The notes under the pieces were generated by a model that worked only from the letters and a program-made list of their open reading frames with translations, had not been told where the DNA came from and ran no database searches. DNA of 64,000 nt from Geobacter sp. DSM 9736 (GTDB lineage Bacteria > Desulfobacterota > Desulfuromonadia > Geobacterales > Geobacteraceae): contig NZ_LT896716.1 of the NCBI RefSeq assembly GCF_900187405.1, forward strand, positions 1,364,001 through 1,428,000. The letters run 5' to 3'. The position numbers and the translations under genes were made by a program. Below are positions 1 through 9,658 of the stretch, piece by piece. The stretch's first letter is position 1. Each line of letters starts with the position of its first letter.

Positions 1-1905
1 TTTGCCTTTGCCCGGTACGGAGCAAAAAGAACCGCCATGATAGCAAACCAGGTGGGCTTCAAGGGACGGGCTGCGCTGCGGGAAGTGGCGAAGGTGTACG
101 GACTTTCAGCCACCGAGATAAAGGAGATGACCGAGCGGGTCTCCGGGTTCTGGAAAGCCGATCAGACTGCAGGGGCGGTTGCGGTGCACCCCCTTTTCCA
201 GGGAGAAGCACTATCGAAGGATTGGCAGGATATCATCACACTCGCAAGAAAACTAAAGGGGCACCTGCGCCACCTTTCGCTCCATTGCGGGGGAATAGTC
301 GTAGTCCCAGATGAAATCCGAAAGTACGTCCCTGTGGAACTGTCCAGGAAGGGGCTCCCGCTTATCCAGTGGGAAAAGGACCAGGCGGAAGATTCAGGGC
401 TGGTGAAGATAGACATCCTGGGTAACCGTTCCCTAGCGGTTATCCGTGATGCAATGGCGGCGGTTAAGAGAAATTGTGGCCGGGAAATCGACTACGCCTC
501 GTGGGAACCCTATTCGGATGAGAATACGAAAGCCCTGATCCGTCGCGGACGTACGATCGGGGTGTTTTATCTTGAATCCCCATCAATCAGGCTCCTGTTG
601 CGGAAGATCTGGGGAGAAGCTCCCGTTCCGCAGGCCCTCTCCCTGGACATTTTCGAGGTACTCGTGCAGGCCTCCTCCATCATTCGCCCCGCCGCCAACT
701 CCTTCATGGTCGAGTACGCAGCAAGGCTTCGGGGAAAAGCATGGGACCCGCTCCATCCACTTCTTTCCGAGGTCTTGAACGAAACGTACGGGATTGCAAT
801 CTACCAGGAGCAGATAACGCAGATTGCAATGGCGCTTGCAGGTTTTTCCGCCTATGACGGAGATCAGCTGAGGAAGATCATCAGCAAAAAGCACAAGGAG
901 AAAAAGCTGGCCCAGTACAGGCAACTGTTTTTTGAAGGTGCTTGTAACAACGGCGTCCCCAAGAAGACCATCGAGGCCATATGGGATCAGATCATGTCTT
1001 TTGCGGGTTACTCTTTCTGCAAACCCCACTCCGCGAGCTACACATTATTGAGCGGGAAATCGGCATGGCTTAAGGCAAACCACCCGGCTGAATTCATGGC
1101 TGCGGTCATCTCCAACCAGGGAGGCTACTACTCGACGTTTGCGTATATCTCTGAATCGCGCAGACTAGGACTTGAAATCCTACCTCCCGACATCAATGGG
1201 AGCGAGATACACTATACAGGCTGCGGAAAAAATCTTCGTGTGGGGCTGATGCAGGTGCAGGGGTTGAAAGCGGATGCTGCGGAAAAGCTCTTGAAGGAGC
1301 GCAATCAAGGGGGTGACTTTACATCCTTTTCCAACTTTAACAGGCGGGTAAGAATTGACTGTTCCGATGCAGCCCGGTTGGTGAAAGCAGGATGCTTTGA
1401 TTCCGTCGAAGGGATGCAGAAACGGCCGACACTGCTTTGGCAGCTATTATCTCAACAGAACAATGAGGGACACCTTTTTGACGTAAACCCTGAGACTCCG
1501 GTAGTATCCCCTTACGACGAGAAGGCGGTTCTGCGCCAGGAGATTGAGAGCCTTGGTTTCCTGGTATCCCGCCATCCCCTTACGCTCTACCGCGACGAAT
1601 GGCTCCGTTATAGGCCGATAAAGGCGATTGAGATGATCAATCATGCCGGGAAAAGCGTCACGATGGTCGGATGGTGGATCACCACAAAGACGGTGGAAGA
1701 CAAGCACGGACGCCCGATGGAATTTATCTCCTTTGAAGACACCACTGCAATCTTTGACGCAACGTTCTTTCCGGAAGTTTACAAAAAATTCTGCCGAAGG
1801 CTGTCGCAGAACCGTCCATACCTTCTGAAGGGGTTAATTAAAGAAGAATTCGGCATTCCTACACTGACGGTGAGATGGGTGACATTTCTGAGTGAGGAAA
1901 GGTGA
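1..1905 (+). CDS. DnaE-type DNA polymerase III alpha subunit (DnaE2/ImuC-like), 5' truncated by window
   Basis: The reading frame is open from the first base, so the gene starts outside the window; about 634 C-terminal residues are visible. It matches the polymerase core of C-family polymerases: GLVKIDILGN carries a catalytic-type Asp, followed by the fingers region (QEQITQIAMALAGFS), FCKPHSASY, and a C-terminal OB-fold-like part (TMVGWWITTKTVEDKHGRPM). The order and the short C-terminus resemble the error-prone DnaE2/ImuC branch, which acts in SOS translesion synthesis, rather than the replicative enzyme. That sub-family call is inference, because the PHP domain and any imuA/imuB neighbours are not visible. 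Confidence 0.85.
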   Translation, partial: FAFARYGAKRTAMIANQVGFKGRAALREVAKVYGLSATEIKEMTERVSGFWKADQTAGAVAVHPLFQGEALSKDWQDIITLARKLKGHLRHLSLHCGGIVVVPDEIRKYVPVELSRKGLPLIQWEKDQAEDSGLVKIDILGNRSLAVIRDAMAAVKRNCGREIDYASWEPYSDENTKALIRRGRTIGVFYLESPSIRLLLRKIWGEAPVPQALSLDIFEVLVQASSIIRPAANSFMVEYAARLRGKAWDPLHPLLSEVLNETYGIAIYQEQITQIAMALAGFSAYDGDQLRKIISKKHKEKKLAQYRQLFFEGACNNGVPKKTIEAIWDQIMSFAGYSFCKPHSASYTLLSGKSAWLKANHPAEFMAAVISNQGGYYSTFAYISESRRLGLEILPPDINGSEIHYTGCGKNLRVGLMQVQGLKADAAEKLLKERNQGGDFTSFSNFNRRVRIDCSDAARLVKAGCFDSVEGMQKRPTLLWQLLSQQNNEGHLFDVNPETPVVSPYDEKAVLRQEIESLGFLVSRHPLTLYRDEWLRYRPIKAIEMINHAGKSVTMVGWWITTKTVEDKHGRPMEFISFEDTTAIFDATFFPEVYKKFCRRLSQNRPYLLKGLIKEEFGIPTLTVRWVTFLSEER

Positions 1906-1994
1906 TGCACCTGATCCACTCATGCGGCAACCCCATGTTTTACTTTCACATCCGAGGCCCTTTCAAGAAGCCTTCCCTGTGCAGCCATAATTTG

Positions 1995-2015
1995 TACTGT
2001 ACAAAATACTGTACA
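1995..2015. repeat. Tandem TACTGTACA direct repeat
   Basis: TACTGTACA occurs twice with 12 bp periodicity (1995-2003 and 2007-2015), between the polymerase gene and the tRNA terminator. Each copy contains the palindrome TGTACA. It could be an operator half-site pair; no regulator is identified. Confidence 0.4.
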
Positions 2016-2021
2016 GCAAAC

Positions 2022-2056
2022 GCAAAAATGGGTTAGCCACAAAGACTAACCCATTG
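2022..2056 (-). terminator. Intrinsic terminator downstream of initiator tRNA
   Basis: A perfect 10-bp inverted repeat (2027-2036 with 2046-2055, 9-nt loop) is followed on the minus strand by five T residues. It lies directly downstream of the minus-strand tRNA-Met gene. Confidence 0.75.
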
Positions 2057-2063
2057 ATTGATT

Positions 2064-2140
<77 letters not shown>

Positions 2141-2206
2141 CCATGAAGACCTAATTATTATCACAGGCATTGATCTAGTGTCAACACAAATTTTCTCCAC
2201 CTGCTA

Positions 2207-2962
2207 TTATTTTTCCGTTACCGCAACAGCGCCCTTCCCAGCCTTCTGAGCGAGGTCGACGGCGGCCTGGTGACTGAGGTTCCGTCCCAGACGCACCCGG
2301 TACCATACTCCCTTGTCCCCGGCCTTCGACTCCAATACGTACGCAGCAAATCCTTTGGATGCTATCCGCGACACAGCAGCCTCGGCCTCCTTACGATCGC
2401 GGTAAGATGCAATCTGGACAGCAAACGTAGCAGCGCCCCCTTTTGCCGCTTCCTCTCCCTGAGTGGTGGATGCTGCCGATGGTTCGGAAGCTGCGGAGTT
2501 GCCTGTTTTTGATTCTCCGGGCGACCGGGCGGCAGTCGAGGAGGTTTTCGCCTGATCAGTCGAAACGGAGTGAACAGGAGGACTTGTATGTTTACCGGTG
2601 TCATCTGTGCTTTTCTTGGGATTGATTCCGCTGCCGATGAGAGACTGGTTTCCCTTGGAAAGAGTTTCGTAGAAGGTTAGTGCGGGATCGTGGGAAGATG
2701 CGGGAATTGCACTCTTCCCGATATCAACGGAACTCTTTGCTCCCTGATTCTGCTCCTGAGACGGAGCTGCCTGCATCATTGGCTGTGGAACCGGCCTGAA
2801 AACGAACCAGCCAGTGACAACTCCGCCTGCGTAAGAAACAATGATCACAGCAAGAACAATTAGTACGAAAAAGCCTGCAGGCCGTTTCTTGGGCCGGTTC
2901 TTCCCCACACCTCTTCGGTCGCGCAAAGCCGCTTTACGCTCATGATAATCGAGCACCATCAT
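2207..2962 (-). CDS. SPOR domain membrane protein
   Basis: 251 residues. A basic N-terminal tail is followed by one membrane segment (about residues 31-53), a long Ser/Thr/Ala-rich low-complexity linker (about 65-170), and a C-terminal SPOR domain (about 178-250; begins FAVQIASYRDR, later VWYRVRLGR). SPOR domains bind denuded glycan strands at the septum, so a periplasm-facing role in cell division or wall remodelling is likely. It lies 43 bp downstream of argS on the same strand, a common pairing in this group. Two consecutive ATG codons are possible starts; the first is used here. Confidence 0.85.
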   Translation of the reverse strand: MMVLDYHERKAALRDRRGVGKNRPKKRPAGFFVLIVLAVIIVSYAGGVVTGWFVFRPVPQPMMQAAPSQEQNQGAKSSVDIGKSAIPASSHDPALTFYETLSKGNQSLIGSGINPKKSTDDTGKHTSPPVHSVSTDQAKTSSTAARSPGESKTGNSAASEPSAASTTQGEEAAKGGAATFAVQIASYRDRKEAEAAVSRIASKGFAAYVLESKAGDKGVWYRVRLGRNLSHQAAVDLAQKAGKGAVAVTEK

Positions 2963-3005
2963 CTGCTATCCACTATCTCTTCCGCATGCAGTTGCTACGG
3001 AAGCT

Positions 3006-4691
3006 TCACATCCGCTCCGGGGCGGAAACCCCCAGAAGCGCCATCCCATTCCTCAAGGTCTGCCTCACACAACCCAGCAGCACAAGCCGCGCGTTAGTTA
3101 GATCCGGCTCTTCCGTTATAACGCGATTCTTGTTATAGAAGCTGTGGAATTCGCCGGCCAGCCCCTGTAGGAAACTCGCGATCCTGTGCGGTTCGGTCGT
3201 GAGGGCAGCACCCTCCACAACTTCCGGGAAGAGTCCCATCATTTTGATGATTGCCATCTCTTCCGGAGTTGAAAGCAGGTCAAGACGCGACGCTGCGGCT
3301 TTTAGCGGCACAATCCCCCTATCGGCGGCGTTTTCGAAAATGCTGCAGATCCTCGCGTGGGCATACTGTACATAATAGACAGGGTTGTCGAGCGATTGCT
3401 GCTTTGCTAGATCAATATCGAAGACGAGCTGGGAATCGGGCTTCCTCATAACAAAGAAGTAACGCGTCGCATCCCGCCCGACTTCGTCGATAAGGTCACG
3501 CAGTGTAACGTAGCTCCCGGCTCTTTTCGATATTTTCACCTCTTCGCCGCCACGCATAACCGTTACCATCTGATGGAGAACGTATTCGGGCCAACCTTCG
3601 GGGATTCCGGCGTTAAGGGCCTGCAGCCCGGCACGGACACGGGTAATGGTGCTGTGATGATCAGCCCCCTGTTCGTTGATGACCCGGAAGAAACCACGCT
3701 CCCACTTGTCCAGGTGATACGCCACATCAGGGACGAAGTAGGTGTACCCACCGTCCGTCTTGCGCATGACTCGGTCCTTGTCGTCACCGAAGTCGGTAGT
3801 CTTCAGCCAGAGGGCGCCGTCCTGTTCGAAAGTATAGCCATTCTCAACAAGGCGCCGTACGACTCCCTCCACTTTTCCATTTGCATAGAGGCCGGACTCG
3901 AGATAATAGACATCGAATCCGACACCAAACGCGGTCAGATCCTGGTCCTGTTCCCGCCGAAGCGCGGCCACTGCGAACCGGCGAATGGCGTCCAGGTCAT
4001 TGGGGTCTCCGGAGGCCGTTACATGCTGGTCACCGGCATTGACCGTCTCCCCTGCCAGAAAAGCCCTCGCCACATCGCGGATATATTCTCCCTGGTAGCC
4101 ATCGGCGGGCCACCGTTGATCGCCCGGCTCGATATCGAGACACCGCGCCTGGACCGAGAGAGCGAGATTCGCAATCTGCTGTCCAGCATCGTTGTAGTAG
4201 AACTCACGAGTTACTTCCCAGCCAGTAGCTGCAAGCAACCTGCAGAGGGTGTCGCCGATGGCGGCGCCACGGCCATGTCCGATATGAAGCGGACCCGTGG
4301 GATTGGCGCTAACGAACTCAACCTGGACTTTCCGCCCCATGCCGGTGTTGCTGGAGCCGAAGGCGTCCGCTGCATCCTCTACGGCAACAAGGGTGCGCTG
4401 CCATGCCTCGTTCTTGATCCGGAAATTGATGAAGCCAGGCCCTGCCACTTCTACCGCAGCAAGAATATCCGATCCTTGTGAAAGCCGCGCTGCCAGTAGT
4501 TCGGCTATCACCCGCGGCGCCTTTCGCTCTCCCTTGGCCATCTGCATCGCCACATTCGTGGCGAAGTCGCCATGCTCTGGATTAGCCGGCTTCTCAATAA
4601 CAACGGAAGGGGGCGTTCCGGAGACAAGAACACCCTCGGCAAACGCCGCCTCTATGGTTCTACGGATGAGATCGAGTAAGGTCTCTTTCAT
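3006..4691 (-). CDS. argS: Arginyl-tRNA synthetase
   Basis: 561 residues, the normal length of the class I enzyme that charges tRNA-Arg. The N-terminal Add-1 domain recognises the tRNA elbow. The HIGH signature is seen in [15 protein letters not shown] (about residues 132-146), and a KMSKS-like KISKRAG loop follows near residue 387. The C-terminal DALR-type anticodon-binding region ends [13 protein letters not shown]. Its ATG overlaps the last bases of the upstream small Cys-rich gene (4 bp), suggesting translational coupling. Confidence 0.97.
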   Translation of the reverse strand: MKETLLDLIRRTIEAAFAEGVLVSGTPPSVVIEKPANPEHGDFATNVAMQMAKGERKAPRVIAELLAARLSQGSDILAAVEVAGPGFINFRIKNEAWQRTLVAVEDAADAFGSSNTGMGRKVQVEFVSANPTGPLHIGHGRGAAIGDTLCRLLAATGWEVTREFYYNDAGQQIANLALSVQARCLDIEPGDQRWPADGYQGEYIRDVARAFLAGETVNAGDQHVTASGDPNDLDAIRRFAVAALRREQDQDLTAFGVGFDVYYLESGLYANGKVEGVVRRLVENGYTFEQDGALWLKTTDFGDDKDRVMRKTDGGYTYFVPDVAYHLDKWERGFFRVINEQGADHHSTITRVRAGLQALNAGIPEGWPEYVLHQMVTVMRGGEEVKISKRAGSYVTLRDLIDEVGRDATRYFFVMRKPDSQLVFDIDLAKQQSLDNPVYYVQYAHARICSIFENAADRGIVPLKAAASRLDLLSTPEEMAIIKMMGLFPEVVEGAALTTEPHRIASFLQGLAGEFHSFYNKNRVITEEPDLTNARLVLLGCVRQTLRNGMALLGVSAPERM

Positions 4692-4879
4692 CGATCTCCC
4701 TCCCTATGCTGTTCGTCGGCCTTTTCTTCCGGCTGCGACGCGTCACGATATTTGATGGATATGTCACGGCTGTAGTCTGGGCAACGGGCGCCACCATCAG
4801 ATACGCAGAACTTCTTGGCGCAGTTCTCGCGCCACGCGCAGATCGCGCAGAATTGTCGTTCGGTGCTGCTCACATTCAC
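4688..4879 (-). CDS. Small cysteine-rich protein, unknown function
   Basis: 63 residues, not recognised by name. It has a compact Cys pattern [15 protein letters not shown] followed by [10 protein letters not shown], suggesting a metal or disulfide site in the first 40 residues, then a polar Glu/Lys-rich tail. An AGGAGTG ribosome-binding site lies just upstream of its ATG, and its stop overlaps the argS start by 4 bp. Both support a real gene co-translated with argS. No catalytic motif is evident. Confidence 0.65.
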   Translation of the reverse strand: MNVSSTERQFCAICAWRENCAKKFCVSDGGARCPDYSRDISIKYRDASQPEEKADEQHREGDR

Positions 4880-5003
4880 TCCTTATTGTTATAAACCGGC
4901 ATACCAGGGGCAGTAATGTACGAGCCGGGAGAAGCTGAGGATGGGATTGATCAGAACCGGGATGCTGTAACATGCTCTCCGGCGAAACGTCCTGAGCATC
5001 TGG

Positions 5004-5327
5004 TCATTTTTTAGGAGATGTAACAGGCTGCCCTGTGCCGGGGCCAGTGTTTTCAGTCTTGGGGAACTGATACACAATCTCGTTGGGAAGGACCAGCCCG
5101 AAGTCGCGCCGCGCGATGCTCTCCAGATAACGCCGGTCGCTCTTCAGAGCCTCGATCTCCCGCTTCAGCCTGTCGTTTTCCACCCTGAGGGTCTCGGCCT
5201 GCTTTAGAATAACCTCTTTCTCAGCTTTCAAACGGTGGATATGGAGTATCCCCCGCTCTCCGAAAACAGTGAAAAAGAGAATAAAAAGAATGACAGCAGC
5301 GGCGATGAAAAACATGCGCTTGCGCAT
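5004..5327 (-). CDS. ftsB: FtsB/DivIC family septum formation initiator
   Basis: 107 residues with the classic layout: a short basic N-terminus, one membrane segment (residues about 5-23), then a leucine-zipper-like coiled coil (about 28-70), and the conserved stretch ESIARRDFGLVLPNEIVYQF. FtsB/DivIC bridges FtsL and FtsQ/DivIB in the divisome. The C-terminal tail rich in Thr, Pro and Lys is variable in the family. The following 124 bp up to the Cys-rich gene shows no further gene. Confidence 0.85.
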   Translation of the reverse strand: MRKRMFFIAAAVILFILFFTVFGERGILHIHRLKAEKEVILKQAETLRVENDRLKREIEALKSDRRYLESIARRDFGLVLPNEIVYQFPKTENTGPGTGQPVTSPKK

Positions 5328-5338
5328 CGTGCCTCAAC

Positions 5339-6274
5339 CTACTTCCTACCCAAGACCCCGGCGAAGTAATCGATGGTTTGCTTCAGTCCCGTCGCCACAT
5401 CCACCTTCGGGCTCCAGCCGAGTTTCTCCCCTGCCAGCGAGATGTCGGGGCGGCGCTGCTTCGGATCATCAGCGGGAAGGGGATTGAAAATGATTTTGGA
5501 TGAGGATCCGGTAAGGCCGATGATCCTCTGCGCGAATTCAAGGATAGTCGTCTCGGTCGGATTTCCCAGGTTCACAGGTCCGATAAAGTCTTCACACTCC
5601 ATCATGCGGATCATCCCATCTACCAGATCGTCCACGTAACAGAAGGAACGTGTCTGGCTCCCTTCGCCGTAGACTGTCAGGTCCTCTCCCCGCAGTGCCT
5701 GGACGATGAAGTTGGAAACAACCCTCCCGTCGTTTTCCGCCATCCTCGGGCCGTAGGTATTGAAGATTCTTATGATCCGGACATCGACACCGTTCTGCCG
5801 GTGATAGTCCATCATAAGGGTCTCCGCCACGCGCTTCCCCTCGTCATAGCAGCTGCGTATGCCGATGGGGTTAACGTTCCCCCAGTATTCCTCCGTCTGC
5901 GGGTGTACCTGCGGATCTCCATATATTTCGGATGTGGATGCCTGTAGAATGCGGGCCCTGACCCGCTTGGCGAGGCCCAGCATGTTGATGGCACCCATCA
6001 CGCTCGTCTTGATGGTCTTCACCGGATTGTACTGGTAGTGGATCGGTGATGCGGGACAAGCCAGGTTGTAGATGCGGTCCACTTCCAGCAGTATCGGCTG
6101 AGTGATGTCGTGGCGTATCAGTTCGAAACGCTCATTACCCATAAGACGGGCTATGTTACGCTTGTTTCCTGTAAAGAAGTTATCGAGACAGAGAACATCG
6201 TGCCCTTCCCCTACGAGTCGCTCGCAGAGATGTGACCCTATAAAGCCGGCACCGCCGGTGACGAGAATACGCAT
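5339..6274 (-). CDS. UDP-glucuronate decarboxylase (UDP-xylose synthase), extended SDR
   Basis: 311 residues. It begins with the Rossmann motif [16 protein letters not shown]; the active site STSEIYGDP (Ser/Thr and Glu typical of decarboxylases) precedes the catalytic pair in [11 protein letters not shown] (YxxxK). The enzyme converts UDP-glucuronate to UDP-xylose with bound NAD+. It lies 15 bp downstream of a UDP-glucose 6-dehydrogenase gene that supplies its substrate, so the two form a two-step pathway for cell-surface polysaccharide precursors. Confidence 0.88.
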   Translation of the reverse strand: MRILVTGGAGFIGSHLCERLVGEGHDVLCLDNFFTGNKRNIARLMGNERFELIRHDITQPILLEVDRIYNLACPASPIHYQYNPVKTIKTSVMGAINMLGLAKRVRARILQASTSEIYGDPQVHPQTEEYWGNVNPIGIRSCYDEGKRVAETLMMDYHRQNGVDVRIIRIFNTYGPRMAENDGRVVSNFIVQALRGEDLTVYGEGSQTRSFCYVDDLVDGMIRMMECEDFIGPVNLGNPTETTILEFAQRIIGLTGSSSKIIFNPLPADDPKQRRPDISLAGEKLGWSPKVDVATGLKQTIDYFAGVLGRK

Positions 6275-6289
6275 TGAGACCTCGCAGAA

Positions 6290-7636
6290 TTATTTGAACG
6301 ATTTACCGTTCCGGCCGATGGGGAAGTAGCGGAAGCCGGCTTCGCTCATCCGGTGCGGCTCGTACAGGTTTCTGCCGTCGAAAATCACCGGCTGGTTTAG
6401 CAGCGCCTTGATTCTATCGAAATTCGGATTCCGGTATTCGCTCCACTCCGTGATAATGGCAAGGGCGTCGGCACCTTCCAGGATTTCGTACTGGTTCTGG
6501 CTGTAGGCGATCCGGTCCCCGAAAATTTTCCGGGCCTCCTTGATAGCTTCCGGATCATGGGCACGAACGATAGCCCCCATCTCCAGCAACCGGTTGATTA
6601 TGACCACCGATGGGGCCTCTCGCATGTCATCGGTACGCGGTTTGAACGACAGTCCCCACAGGGCAATGGACTTTCCAACCAGAGGTTTGTTTCCCTGCGG
6701 ATTACCGAGCCATTTTTCAATTTTACCCGGGAGCACCAGCTTCTGACGTTCATTTGCCTCTTCCACCGCCTTGAGCAGGAGGAAGTCGTAATCCGATTCT
6801 TCCGACGTCTTCACGAGAGCCTTGACGTCCTTGGGAAAACAGGACCCGCCGTACCCCACCCCGGGAAACAGGAAGTCATAGCCGATACGTGAATCGGAAC
6901 CGATCCCTTCGCGAACCGCCGCAACATCTGCCCCCATGCGTTCGCAGAGGTTTGCGATCTGATTCATGAAAGTGATCTTTGTGGCAAGCATCGCATTGGC
7001 GGCATACTTAGTCATCTCCGCGCTCCGGACATCCATTATGATGAGACGGTTCGTGCGGCGCATGAAGGGGGAGTAAAGCTCTTTCATTATTTCGGCAGTG
7101 CGGACATTGTCGGTACCTATTACAACCCGGTCCGGCTTCATGAAATCGTCAATGGCGGCTCCTTCCTTGAGAAACTCCGGATTGGAGACAACATCGAATT
7201 CCAGGGAGGTCCGGCGGGCATCGAGCTCCTCCTGGACGGCAGCCCGTACTTTGTCTGCAGTCCCGACAGGCACTGTGGACTTGTCGACTATGATCTTGAA
7301 GCACTCCATATGCTTACCGATTGCGCGGGCGACATCAAGGACATACTTCAGGTCTGCAGAACCGTCCTCTCCCGGAGGGGTGCCGACGGCTATGAAATTG
7401 AGGAGAGATGCCTTGACTGCCGAAGCGAGATCGGTGGTAAAGGTAAGTCGTCCCTCCTCGCTGTTTCTCAGCACCATCTCTTTGAGCCCGGGCTCGTAGA
7501 TGGGAATGATGCCGTTTTTCAGGCCTTCTATCTTTTTTTCATCCACATCAACGCAGATTACGTCGTTGCCGCTTTCAGCAAAACAGGTTCCGGCCACGAG
7601 CCCGACGTAACCCGTACCAATAACGCATACCTTCAT
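6290..7636 (-). CDS. ugd: UDP-glucose 6-dehydrogenase
   Basis: 448 residues, standard for the family. An N-terminal NAD-binding motif ([18 protein letters not shown]) and the catalytic cysteine in [13 protein letters not shown] (near residue 263) are clear. It oxidises UDP-glucose to UDP-glucuronate using two NAD+. It is followed at 15 bp by the UDP-glucuronate decarboxylase gene, so the pair is probably transcribed together. A galU-like gene that makes UDP-glucose lies elsewhere in the window at 45812. Confidence 0.95.
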   Translation of the reverse strand: MKVCVIGTGYVGLVAGTCFAESGNDVICVDVDEKKIEGLKNGIIPIYEPGLKEMVLRNSEEGRLTFTTDLASAVKASLLNFIAVGTPPGEDGSADLKYVLDVARAIGKHMECFKIIVDKSTVPVGTADKVRAAVQEELDARRTSLEFDVVSNPEFLKEGAAIDDFMKPDRVVIGTDNVRTAEIMKELYSPFMRRTNRLIIMDVRSAEMTKYAANAMLATKITFMNQIANLCERMGADVAAVREGIGSDSRIGYDFLFPGVGYGGSCFPKDVKALVKTSEESDYDFLLLKAVEEANERQKLVLPGKIEKWLGNPQGNKPLVGKSIALWGLSFKPRTDDMREAPSVVIINRLLEMGAIVRAHDPEAIKEARKIFGDRIAYSQNQYEILEGADALAIITEWSEYRNPNFDRIKALLNQPVIFDGRNLYEPHRMSEAGFRYFPIGRNGKSFK

Positions 7637-7724
7637 TCAGCCTCCTCATGGCGGGGTTTAGCAACGTTCTTGTATAACATACAAAGTCCTGTTCTTCTAC
7701 CTTCTTTTCCCTATCCGTAACCTG

Positions 7725-8552
7725 CTAAGGGTGTGACTGACACGGGGATAAGCGCAGGATCTCCCTGCTCAGCGCCGCGAACTCTTCCAATGAAAGAGTC
7801 TCTCCACGCCTCCCGCCGTCGATGCCGCAATTGACAAGCCCGTTCTGCAAGACGGGGTCGGAAGAAAGGCCGGACCCTTTCAGGCAATTCCATAGCGTTT
7901 TACGACGCTGCGCGAAGGAGGTCTTTACGAGTCTGCGAAAGAATAGTTCCTCCCCCACGGGAAACCGGGGCGCGCTCAGGGTATCGAAGCGGAGCACGAT
8001 GGAATCAACTTTCGGGACGGGATGGAAGGCGCCGGGACGCACCAGGAACTCGCGCCGTATGTCGAAGTGCAGCCCGCACAGAATCGTGAGAATTCCGTAC
8101 TCCTTGCAGTCAGGAGGAGCCAGAAGCCGCTCTCCCACCTCTTTCTGCAGCATAAGGACAAGACGGGAAAAGAGGGAGTGTTGGTCGAGAAACCTGAACA
8201 GCACCTGTGAAGAGATGTTGTAGGGGAGGTTCGCCGCCACCTTGCATGGCAGGGCTGCGCCCGCCAGCAGCCGGGGGAGGTCGGCCTTGAGGATGTCCTG
8301 CTCCACAATGGTTACGTTGGATGCAACGGCGAATTCCTTTTGCAGCAGCGGGACCAACTGCCGGTCAACCTCCACCGCCACGAGGTGTGCGGCTTTTTGC
8401 GCGAGCAGCCTCGTCAATGCCCCCCGCCCCGGCCCGACCTCGAGAACGCTCTCCCCCGGCTCGATGCCTAGGGAATCTACTATGCGGGAAAGAATACCGT
8501 GATCGGTAAGGAAGTTCTGACCGAAGCATTTTTTAGGACGGGGAACTGCCAT
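7725..8552 (-). CDS. rsmA: 16S rRNA (adenine1518/1519-N6)-dimethyltransferase
   Basis: About 275 residues from the ATG at 8552, chosen because the family start PRPKKCFGQNFLTD follows at once and because it sits 1 bp after the tsaD stop; the frame is open further upstream inside tsaD. SAM-binding motif VLEVGPGRGALTRLL and the signature ANLPYNISSQV identify KsgA/RsmA, which dimethylates two adenines in helix 45 of 16S rRNA during 30S maturation. The C-terminal domain is intact. Confidence 0.95.
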   Translation of the reverse strand: MAVPRPKKCFGQNFLTDHGILSRIVDSLGIEPGESVLEVGPGRGALTRLLAQKAAHLVAVEVDRQLVPLLQKEFAVASNVTIVEQDILKADLPRLLAGAALPCKVAANLPYNISSQVLFRFLDQHSLFSRLVLMLQKEVGERLLAPPDCKEYGILTILCGLHFDIRREFLVRPGAFHPVPKVDSIVLRFDTLSAPRFPVGEELFFRRLVKTSFAQRRKTLWNCLKGSGLSSDPVLQNGLVNCGIDGGRRGETLSLEEFAALSREILRLSPCQSHP

Positions 8553-8553
8553 A

Positions 8554-9588
8554 TCAAACGCCCCTGATGTCAAGGCGCTCAGAGATCGCGTCGAGAGGCC
8601 ACACAGGCAGCGCATCCAGCTCGAACCCGCTCGTGACTCCGTTCACAAGGTAGTAGTCGCCGGCGACCCCCAGCATAGCTGCGTTGTCGGCACAAAGAGA
8701 TGGGGACGGTATGTGCAGTTCCACTCCCATTCGAGATGAAAGGGAGTTCATTTCGCTCCTAAGCCGACTGTTGCAAGCTACCCCTCCCGCCACCACTAGC
8801 CGGCGGAGCCCCGTCGACTCGAGGGCTGCAGCGGTCTTGCAAACAAGAACGTCGCATACTGCCGCCTGAAATGAAGCGCACAGATTTTCCAGCGCAGTTC
8901 CCTCACGGTCATCCGGATGTTTCTGGAGCCTGTTCAGCACCGCGGTCTTCAGCCCGCTGAAACTGAAGTTGAACCCGCCGTCGTGCAGGAGTGGACGGGG
9001 AAGCGGAACAGCCGCGGGGTCCCCCTTTGCAGCGAGCCGGTCTATCGCCACTCCGCCGGGATAGGGAAGACCAACCAGCTTCGCCACTTTGTCGAAGGCT
9101 TCGCCTGCCGCATCGTCGAGGGTTTGACCGAGGGTCCGGTAGCGCCCGATGCCGTCTACCTGATAGAGGTGGGTATGTCCACCGGAAACCGCAAGGGCCA
9201 GAAAAGGAAACTCAACCGGCCCTTCCAGAAAGGGAGCCAGAAGATGGCTCTCGATATGGTTTACCCCCACGAGGGGCACCCGGCATGCCCATGCTATGGC
9301 TTTGGCCGTGGCGATACCTACCAGGAGAGCGCCGGCAAGCCCAGGCCCCTGGGTGACGGCAACCCCCTCTATATCCGTAAACTCCATCCCCGCCGACTTC
9401 AGTGTCTCCTGAACTACGAGGCTGATTGTCTCAAGGTGCTTACGGGACGCAATTTCGGGGACAACGCCGCCATACTCGGCATGAGTGGCTATCTGCGTGG
9501 AAACCACCGAGGAAAGAACAGTCCTTCCGTCCCTTACTATCGCGGCGGCGGTCTCGTCACACGAGGTTTCTATGGTGAGAAGAAGCAT
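8554..9588 (-). CDS. tsaD: tRNA N6-adenosine threonylcarbamoyltransferase
   Basis: About 344 residues from the ATG at 9588 (MLLLTIETSCDET), the expected start of the family; an in-frame ATG 90 bp upstream would add an unrelated leader. The HxxxH metal site is in GVNHIESHLLAPF, and the ASKHA nucleotide fold is visible at the N-terminus and in VVAGGVACNSRLR. TsaD transfers the threonylcarbamoyl group to A37 of ANN-decoding tRNAs. It is tightly linked to rsmA downstream. Confidence 0.96.
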   Translation of the reverse strand: MLLLTIETSCDETAAAIVRDGRTVLSSVVSTQIATHAEYGGVVPEIASRKHLETISLVVQETLKSAGMEFTDIEGVAVTQGPGLAGALLVGIATAKAIAWACRVPLVGVNHIESHLLAPFLEGPVEFPFLALAVSGGHTHLYQVDGIGRYRTLGQTLDDAAGEAFDKVAKLVGLPYPGGVAIDRLAAKGDPAAVPLPRPLLHDGGFNFSFSGLKTAVLNRLQKHPDDREGTALENLCASFQAAVCDVLVCKTAAALESTGLRRLVVAGGVACNSRLRSEMNSLSSRMGVELHIPSPSLCADNAAMLGVAGDYYLVNGVTSGFELDALPVWPLDAISERLDIRGV

Positions 9589-9658
9589 GATAAAAGAAGA
9601 AGGGCGCGCTGTTTGGGCACGCCCCGCCTTTCCAGGATTCGGTGGGTTGATCCTTCGA

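Noticed and set aside
1995-2015. LexA operator next to the polymerase gene
   Set aside because: Spacing does not match CTGT-N8-ACAG, and it does not fit the Geobacter GGTT-N2-C-N4-G-N3-ACC motif.
3573-4481. 302-residue plus-strand frame opposite argS
   Set aside because: Antisense shadow of a strongly conserved synthetase gene.
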